Shown one piece after another: positions 57,095-64,000 of a stretch of 64,000 nucleotides of DNA. The number at the start of each line of letters is the position of its first letter. The first letter of the stretch is position 1. Made by a program: the position numbers and the translations under genes. The DNA is from Tachypleus tridentatus (lineage: Eukaryota; Arthropoda; Merostomata; Xiphosura; Limulidae), in contig NC_134825.1 of assembly GCF_004210375.1 (NCBI RefSeq), positions 70,361,558 to 70,425,557 on the forward strand, written 5' to 3'. Below the pieces are notes generated by a model, which was not told the origin of the DNA, made no database searches, and saw only the letters and a list, made by a program, of their open reading frames with translations.

Positions 57095-58180
57095 TGCCTT
57101 GTTTATGCTAAGGAACATCAAGTTTCAAAGAGGTTATAATCTTCATTCATTTGTATTTATTGTTAAATTCGTTTTTAGGAGGAATTCATTTATCTTTTAA
57201 TCTTGTTTTCGGTATTAATAATGCTTTTCTAATGCTAGTCTCCTGTTTAGTCACATTTGATCCCTCGTGTATACCTTCACCTAACTTAGGTACATACTTG
57301 CTACTTTCAACAGAAATGTAAACAAAATAATCACCATTGGAAAACACTACACGCAAAGAAAATTAATTATCCCAGCTAACTGATGAAACACGGTTTCTTG
57401 TAACTGGTCGTTTTTCAATATTTTTAGTTTTGTCAAGCCTGTTGCTTCCAAATAATTAATGCACATTTTAAGTAGTTCGTTTTACAAACGTTACGGATGT
57501 GAGTTTTATTAACGTCATACGTTATTATTTTATTAATATTCTTCAAAATAATAACAAGAGTTCAAGTGTTCTGTAACTAAAGGACACACTATTAGTTCTT
57601 TAGTATCACTTGTTATAAAAGTATTTCATGGCATCGAACCTTGGACATTCTGAGCAATAAAACACCCCCGCCTCTTCTGATTACAGTTGTGTAGGTGTCT
57701 GAGTACTTTGTTTTATAAATATTTTAGTTGTTAGATTTACGAACATTGCAGGTAATAATAAGTCCACAAGTTATTTAAAAACAATGAAAAATATTTATAT
57801 TCGTCAAGTATTTTTGCAATATGTTTTACTACTTTACTATCTAGTAAGTAGCATTGACTTTCTTGTTCTTCCAGAATTAAAAATGTTATAAGTTAGGGCA
57901 CAAAATTTCGTCTTCCAATTCATAAACGTTCTTCGGAAAATTGTTTAAATATGTGTGTATATGTTACTTTGTGCATTTTTAAAAGATGATAGACGTGTGT
58001 GCTATGTGATAAACAAATGTCAGATAAATTCTAGTATGAACGGTTAATTCTTTTTTTATCTTTTTGATCGGGTCTTGTTGTTGAATATTATCCACTGTAA
58101 ACGCAAGAATGCTTGTAAGTGCAATAACTTTTCATCTTTTCATACGTTTGATGGATCTTAGGCATTTATGTGGTCTATAC
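57095..58180. other. AT-rich stretch, no gene seen
   Basis: No recognised coding frame or repeat. Confidence 0.35.
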
Positions 58181-58182
58181 GT

Positions 58183-58665
58183 TTGTTGAAATTCGCACAA
58201 AGCTACTCGAGAGCGACCAACGGTAGTCATCGCTAATTTTGAAGTAACAGATTATAGAAAAAGCAAATAGTCAACGACACCAATCGCCAACTCTTATGAG
58301 TTTCTTTATTAATGAACAATGGAATCGACCTTCACATTACCCTTACTTGAAAAGGAGGGTATGCTCGACAACGGGTGCGTTTTGTATGCAACATCATACT
58401 GTACTTTTCTTTGGACTACTCAGACAAAGTAGGCCTAGTAGTCTAGGCACTGTATATATATGTGTGTGTGTATTATCAACTGCGTAAGCTTGTTTGTTTG
58501 TTTTGAGGGAAGGTAGCTAGTCATCGCAACCCACCACCAACTCTTCAGTTAATCTTTTACCAACGAATAGTGGGATTGACGGTAACATTTTAACACCTCC
58601 ACGGCTGAAAGGGCGAGTATGTTAGGTGTGATGGAGATTCCAACCCGTGACCCTCAAATGAGGGT
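58183..58665 (-). mobile_element. Composite: degenerate SINE-A, 105 bp linker, SINE-A
   Basis: 58183-58385 is an aged SINE-A (GAAATTCGCACAAAGCTACT, ATCGCCAACTCTTATGAG). 58386-58490 is a linker (CATCATACTGTACTTTTC, TAGTCTAGGCACTGTATATA). 58493-58660 is a SINE-A lacking its 3' tail, with head side GTGATGGAGATTCCAACCC. The same order occurs at 61013-61417. Confidence 0.8.
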
Positions 58666-58870
58666 TGCATAAGCAACAACTGTTGTTGTGGTGTGAATTA
58701 AATTAACTAAGTGAAGTGTAATTGTTACCAATTTTAAATAATTAAGAAACCAGAATTGTTGTAAGAATTGATAACACCAAAAGCACTTTAACACCGATTA
58801 TTTATTATTGTTCCAATTATTTGTTTATTATTATTATTACTTGAATTAATGTTAAAATTATTCAGAATAA

Positions 58871-59134
58871 CTGGACAACCAGCGAACTGGTGTTCTCGGC
58901 CTCAAAGCAACCACAGTGATAACTGAAGAAAACTACTCAAGTAATTCTAATAACGTATGGGAGAAAACAAAGAATAATGTGTTAGAATATGTCGACCACA
59001 GTATGTTTACCATATCTATTGGCAACGAAGCCTTTCGCACAGTACCAGACTCATCAGGCCGTCTTTCACAATTGAAACCTAGTTGTGGTCTAGGTACAAC
59101 TTACATCATCAGTAACTGTGATGATATATATTAG
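58871..59134 (+). CDS. Candidate coding exon, unknown product
   Basis: Open for 87 codons between TAA at 58868 and the stop ending at 59134, with balanced protein-like composition (VITEENYSSNSNNVWEKTKN, FRTVPDSSGRLSQLKPSCG). No ATG begins it; the first codon from which it could be spliced is at a CCACAG acceptor-like site (58911-58916). No domain recognised. Could be the last exon of an undetected gene, or chance. Confidence 0.2.
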   Translation: MDNQRTGVLGLKATTVITEENYSSNSNNVWEKTKNNVLEYVDHSMFTISIGNEAFRTVPDSSGRLSQLKPSCGLGTTYIISNCDDIY

Positions 59135-59164
59135 ATTACGTAAATTTAATACGTGAGATTGCGT

Positions 59165-59182
59165 ATATATATATATATATGT
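59165..59182. repeat. (TA)n microsatellite
   Basis: Perfect TA run. Confidence 0.9.
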
Positions 59183-59430
59183 TTGTACAAACTTTTCAGA
59201 TTTTCATTTGCAAAACTAAACTCTGAAAACTACCATCCCAAGAAGTATAATTTATCAAAAAAAATTATTTTGTTGTCAATAATTATATAGATCTCAATAC
59301 TTTTTCCATCCATTAAAACATGTTACATTACAATTAGACCCCGAACATTTAATACTTTAAAATTTATAATCTAAGCAACTAATAAAAATTATTCATGATG
59401 ACGAGAAACCCACTCTTACTAATAAAGCAG

Positions 59431-59466
59431 AGAACAATGTTTCCACCTTCTTAGGTCATCCTCAGG
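59431..59466 (-). ncRNA. Hammerhead-like motif, Penelope type (decayed)
   Basis: Minus strand: CTGAGGA (CUGANGA core), GACC, a TAAGAA loop, GGTG, then GAAAC, ATT and GTTC. It mirrors 3395-3428 with stem and loop changes (GGTG for GGTC). No second arm is visible, so this is probably a solo PLE end fragment. Confidence 0.55.
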
Positions 59467-59479
59467 TTAACAAAGGTTA

Positions 59480-59860
59480 AAGAAAATTAATTTGAAACAA
59501 TTGTCAAGGGCGCGCACGTTCTTCAATTATAATAATTGCAGTTCTTAATGCAAGGGCTAGTGCTGCCATCTCATGAACACTTCATGTGTAATCTAAATGT
59601 TGATGTTTCTATTTTCTAATGGAATATCTCCATACTCTTTAATATTGTTAGTAATAAACATAATATATCAATATATCAAAATGATATAATACAAACTGAA
59701 ATTGCAAGCCATTGTATTGTGAACTGCGTCCTCTATTGGTGTAGAAAATAACTACTTACAACTGTTGTAAGAACATTATCAATACAAGTATCTATTCAAA
59801 ATGTTGTGATAACAATGTGCAATAATGCATATCTACTCGAACTGAGTCATATCTAACACG
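59480..59860. other. Stretch with no gene seen
   Basis: No recognised features. Confidence 0.3.
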
Positions 59861-59866
59861 AGCCGG

Positions 59867-60105
59867 ATGCGGCTTAGTCGTTAGCAGACTAGACTGAGAA
59901 TTTGAAGGTTCGAGTCCTCGATATGCTGCTGGACATACTCTGTACTTTCAGCTATAGTACACTATAGCATTTATTGTCAATTCCAAAATTCTGTATAGAA
60001 TAGCCACATATGCAGTGGGTGCTGGTGACTGGTAAAGATTTCTATGCTGAGAATCTGGCCGTATAGCTTTTGTGTAGCGTAACATGTTCAGATTAAAAAT
60101 ACCAA
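59867..60105 (+). mobile_element. SINE-C, tRNA-derived
   Basis: Head GCCGGATGCGGCTTAGTCG, then GTTAGCAGACTAGACTGAG, B-box GGTTCGAGTCC, body with TTGTCAATTCCAAAATTC and CAGTGGGTGCTGGTGACTGG, tail TATAGCTTTTGTGTAGCGTA. Different head from SINE-A and SINE-B, but the body modules are in the same order as SINE-A. Confidence 0.75.
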
Positions 60106-60109
60106 ATAT

Positions 60110-61010
60110 CTAGCGCTTTTAAATAAAAGGAATTTTACGTCATATCATACCTATTTTACTCAGAAATACATAAACATAAGACATATCTTTAAAAAGAATT
60201 CAGTCTTTTTAAAATTCACATAGATATGTAAAATAATCTTACATATTAATAAAATTTTTATTCAAATAATAATAATAACGTCATAGAAAGAATAGTGGTG
60301 TCCACTCGACATCTCAAGTAAGTAGTCATACAGAAGAAAAACATAACAGCAAAGAAAACAGTATTCACCCAAAATGTACGGAAAGTAGTCATGTAAATGG
60401 TAAACATTCTCAGATATATCTCAAAATTTATTCAACATCTCTGCAAATAGTAATAAGTAGCATAGGAAAAATGGAAGAATTCGTTTAACATTGCAGTTTA
60501 CATATGAAAGAAAGTGAAAGTGTTCTTATTCTATTTTATATACGTTTGCACAGATAAATAGATCGCTGTCTAAACGGGTTTGTGATACTAAAAATTTAAT
60601 TTCGAATGCTTACAGTTTTGTTCCATAGATGGCAGCCACGAAACGATTGTTTTATTTGTTTTGACTATGTCAAGTGCATGTAACTTTTTATATTTTTTAA
60701 TTTTATTTTTTGTAGATAAAAAAGTAAATTATCACGTGACAATTCAGAAATACCTTAAATGGAAAGAACTGCCACTAATTAAAAGTCCCCCTATTCTTCA
60801 TCATCTGAAATTTACATTTGCAACAGTTATTGATCCCAAAAGGATGAAGAAATTACAAGACAGTATTTTACTATATTTCCCATAATAAGGAATTTTTGCT
60901 CAACCTTGTGTCTGCCCCTTTAATTTAAATAAAATAGATAAGTAACTAAGATGTTAAAATTTTTAATCTCTTATAAGTGTTTAAAAATGTTAAATAAAAG
61001 AAATTAGAAA
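60110..61010. other. Stretch with no gene supported
   Basis: A 74-codon + frame (60661-60885) has a TTTTTTGTAG acceptor-like site inside it, followed by DKKVNYHVTIQKYLKWKELP. No family recognised; it may be an exon or chance. Confidence 0.25.
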
Positions 61011-61012
61011 GT

Positions 61013-61417
61013 TTGTTTTTTAAATTTCGCGCAAAGCTACTTGAGGGCTATCTGTAACATCATACTGCACTTTTCATTGGACTACGAGAACAAAGTAGAC
61101 CTAATAGTCTAGGCGCTGTATATATATATATATCATCAACTACATAAGCTAGTTTGTTCGAATTTCGCGCAAGGTTATACGACGGCTATCTGCGCTAGCC
61201 GTCCCTAATTTAGCGTGTAAGAGAAAAGGCAGCTCGTCATCTCTACCCACCACCAACTCTTGGACTAATGTTTTACCAACGAATAGTAGGATTGACCTAC
61301 ACTTTATAACGCTTCTACCGCTGAAAGGGTGAGCATGTTTGATGTGACTGGGATTCGAACCCGCAATGCTCGGATTACGAGTCGAACGCCTTAACCCACC
61401 TGGTCATGCCGAGCCTA
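61013..61417 (-). mobile_element. Composite: SINE-A tail, 105 bp linker, full SINE-A
   Basis: 61013-61053 is a SINE-A tail fragment. 61054-61155 is a linker (CATCATACTGCACTTTTC, TAGTCTAGGCGCTGTATATA) homologous to 58386-58490. 61156-61417 is SINE-A, head ending GGTCATGCCGAGCC. Confidence 0.85.
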
Positions 61418-61429
61418 GAAAGTAAGAAT

Positions 61430-61940
61430 TGGAGTTCGAAAAAGTAAGGAACTATGGTTGGAATGGGTGGATAACGTTACCACACTTCGAGATTTGTAAC
61501 ACTCTGCAAACTCAAAGTGGGTGTGGCATCGTTCCGGCCATTCTTACTTCGATATAAGAGAAGAATTAGTGTTATAATTCGAACACACTGGACAGTACAT
61601 TCCCATGGGATAGCCATGGCGAGCTACAGTAATAGCTTTTCTTTTCGTAACTTGCGCGCGCTCCAGTCCATGTGGTTAGTATACTAACAAACCGATGGTC
61701 GTTACAGGTGACGTATATCAAGTGCGGGAAAGTCTACTTGTGTCTGTCTGGCAAACCTCTTTCATTGTAGCTAACACAGACATACTGTAGTCCACCTATG
61801 TATCTAGCTTGCAACTGGAATTATATGAAGTGATATTTAAACAAAACAGAAATTAGAATACGCAATTTTGCACGTACCTTGCCTTGTTCTGTGGGTGCTC
61901 TTGAAAAAATGACTAGGTCTTAGTTAGCTATCAAACGTAA
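61430..61940. other. Low-repeat, relatively GC-rich stretch
   Basis: No SINE or tandem repeat. It contains GGGTGTGGC and CTTGCGCGCGCTCC blocks. It lies directly upstream of the candidate microprotein exons, so a promoter or leader is possible; nothing firmer can be said. Confidence 0.3.
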
Positions 61941-61944
61941 TTAG

Positions 61945-61999
61945 ATGATGTCACAAAGGAATCTAGAGCCTCAAACCCAGATTAAAGAAGCAGTCACTG
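61945..61999 (+). CDS. Candidate microprotein, exon 1
   Basis: ATG is directly preceded by an in-frame TAG. It encodes MMSQRNLEPQTQIKEAVT and ends at ACTG/GTAAGT, close to the ideal donor (phase 1). Spliced to 62160-62248 it gives 47 residues with one predicted membrane span. No homolog recognised; prediction by splice-site logic only. Confidence 0.25.
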
Positions 62000-62159
62000 G
62001 TAAGTACGAGACTTATTTTGATGGTAATGTGTGTAGAACGTTCAGCATTTAACGAAAGAGAGCCTCCTTCAGGATAGTAATCGTGGGCTATGAATGTGAA
62101 CTACAAGTTAAAATAATATTCTGGCAGGGCCTTTGTTATTTAATATTAGTGTTTTACAG

Positions 62160-62248
62160 TAGACCTGACGCCCTCACTGGTAATATGTATTCTGGTGGCA
62201 ACAGCAACTGTATGTATAGTAAGCAGATTGAAAATCAGTTTAGAATGA
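62160..62248 (+). CDS. Candidate microprotein, exon 2 (single transmembrane segment)
   Basis: Acceptor GTGTTTTACAG/T. Joined to exon 1 it reads V-DLTPSLVICILVATATVCIV then SRLKISLE and TGA. Residues about 23-39 are uniformly hydrophobic, followed by a basic SRLK, as in single-pass membrane microproteins. No known peptide matched from memory. If the splice is wrong there is no ORF here. Confidence 0.25.
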
Positions 62249-62697
62249 TTATTTTCATAACACACCAACTAGTTTAAGCACTCTTCTAGTGTGACTGGGT
62301 ACAAGACAATACAACTTGTCTCCGAAGGATTCTGAACGTGCTGCCTGTAACGCCGACAGTTCGCTAGGCTGAAAATAGTCAGGATACTCAAAGCTACCTT
62401 CAATCAATACAATAAGGTTCCACCAGAATGCTTAAGCAAGCCTATGGAAACACTTAATGTTTTATGTGACCCAGTTAGGGGTAAGGTCAGCGGACAACAA
62501 ATGTAAACTCTGCTAAACTATTTTCACAATTCACGCACTTCCTGTTGCACCTGGACGTGGAATTCTATACAGCTACGTAACAAGAAACGTTAGTGTTGGA
62601 CTGTAACAACGAGTTGCTGAAGTATTTTTAGTCATCGCTTGAAAGAACATACATATCATACACATTAATAAATAAACGTTTTTTTATGTATGTATGT

Positions 62698-62823
62698 TGT
62701 TTTGTTTGTTTGTAGTTAATTACAAAGCTACACGATGGGCTATCTGCATTGTGCCCACCAGAGGTATGAAAACCCAGTTTCTAGCGACATAAATCCGCAT
62801 ACTTGCCACTTTACTACTGGGGC
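62698..62823 (-). mobile_element. SINE-B, near full length
   Basis: Tail (GTTT)n GTAGTTAATTACAAAGCTAC, then CGATGGGCTATCTGC, a degenerate B-box (GTATGAAAACCC), and head end CACTTTACTACTGGGG. Confidence 0.88.
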
Positions 62824-62829
62824 CCTACA

Positions 62830-64000
62830 CGTGAGTACTAGCATGAATTTGTTTGGCAATCATAAAAATATATAGCTGTTAATTAGAAATGTTGTCGTAT
62901 GTTTCATTTCTCATTCAAAATAATAAGAAACAGTGGTCACCAAGTTATGATTATTTCATAAGACTATCATGAATTGATTATTAAGCAAAATGATGTCGAT
63001 ATCGAAGAGAAACAAAGCGTGTTTATGAGTCAGTTTGTGGTTGTTTTCAAACAAAAGAATCCTATAAAGTTTGATTCGTCTCCCATTAAGTTGAGAAAGT
63101 TAACCAACAATTTTGATGGAAACCGACATGATTTTGAAAGACACTTTCCTTAACTATTGATGCAACTAATCGCTTGTTGGACCCAGATTATGTTGATTAC
63201 AAAGTCTTGATAAAGACAAAAGTCTTATCCTGAATTAGAGAAAATACCTTAAATACTGAGATTGATATATATTTCACTTAGAAAATACGTGGTTCCCCTC
63301 GATTTTTTTAATTAATGTTTCACACTGAGTGTTGTGACACAGAAAAACATAAAACTATTCAAATATCCCTTGCGCAACCTGACAGTGTTTACCAGAACAT
63401 AGTAGTATAGGGATACCGTAGTGTTTTCTCTAAGTTTATGTTTGACGTAAACATATGATAAATAGCAGATTTAAGTTTATTTCGAAAACATTTTAAATTT
63501 TCCAGCATAAATTTAAATGCCAGTTACTCCTGGTGTCACGATTTCTGTTTAATTAATTAATGGTCCTATTAAAATACGTGTGAACACAAGTTTTTAATTT
63601 ATTTCAAAAACAACACCCTCGCAAAAAAACAAACAAACCAAAGTTTCAAATTTACTAAGCCATACCTCCTTCAAGGCACATATATAACAGTTTCGTTTAC
63701 GTCGTGATAAAACTGGAAATACTAAAAAAACTGGAAATGGGAGAATAATTGAGAAGATATAATCATTTTAGCTTAATAACCTTTATCGGTTTAAGTCGCT
63801 TTACCATCTAGTACTTAACCATTTCTTTATACGTTTCCATATATCGAAAAGCCTATCTGTATATCTATCATATACGATATGTTGTATACAAATATATGAT
63901 AAACATTACAATTCTTGAACCCTTTCTTTTTCTTCTTTATTAATTACCACAAATATCGACCTCCTTGCTGGGTTGAGCCCTCATTTTTGATAATTAAAAT
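62830..64000. other. AT-rich stretch, no gene seen
   Basis: No frame of note and no recognised repeat up to the window end. Confidence 0.35.

Overview
The window reads as nuclear DNA of a chelicerate, most likely a horseshoe crab (Limulus/Tachypleus type). It is AT-rich and intron-bearing, and it is dominated by degenerate transposons, minisatellites and tRNA-derived SINEs. The commonest SINE has a head reading roughly GGCCCGGCATGGCCAGG and a tail with GCGCAAAGCTAC; I recognise it from horseshoe crab genomic sequence. The species call is an inference.

One conserved host gene is clear: a SIX-domain/homeodomain transcription factor of the Six3/6 (Optix) class on the + strand. Exon 1 (15236-15873) carries the whole SIX domain and homeodomain and ends at a GTAAGA splice donor. 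A matching phase-2 acceptor and a 94-codon terminal exon lie at 23194-23479. That gives a 307-residue protein across a 7.3 kb intron filled with minisatellites and an inverted pair of LTR-like repeats.

Layout. 0.3-0.76 and 2.36-2.58 kb: minisatellites. 3.3-3.5 kb: a palindromic Penelope-type element with a hammerhead-ribozyme-like core. 4.6-5.2 kb: a cluster of 14-mers. 5.7-8.6 kb: a frameshifted but nearly full-length pseudogene of an uncharacterised mobile-element-like family. 9.5-10.5 kb: a MITE and SINEs. 11.4-14.2 kb: two minisatellites. 14.8-23.5 kb: the Optix locus. 23.8-24.3 kb: second MITE copy. 27.47-29.03 kb: a complete but dead Tc1-type transposon with long inverted repeats. 33.0-34.6 kb: a minus-strand pseudogene. 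38.1-40.3 kb: a Tc1 remnant split by an LTR-like insertion, itself split by a SINE. 41.6-47.6 kb: SINEs and other repeats. 48.8-50.4 kb: three minisatellites. 51.9-54.2 kb: SINE, dead jockey-like LINE, SINE. 54.9-55.1 kb: a SINE palindrome. 56.2-57.1 kb: two minisatellites. 58.2-61.4 kb: SINE composites. 61.9-62.25 kb: a possible two-exon membrane microprotein.

No rRNA gene, CRISPR array or convincing functional tRNA gene was seen. Apart from Optix, every recognisable protein-coding sequence is a decayed mobile-element gene. Repeat boundaries are read by eye and may be off by several bases.
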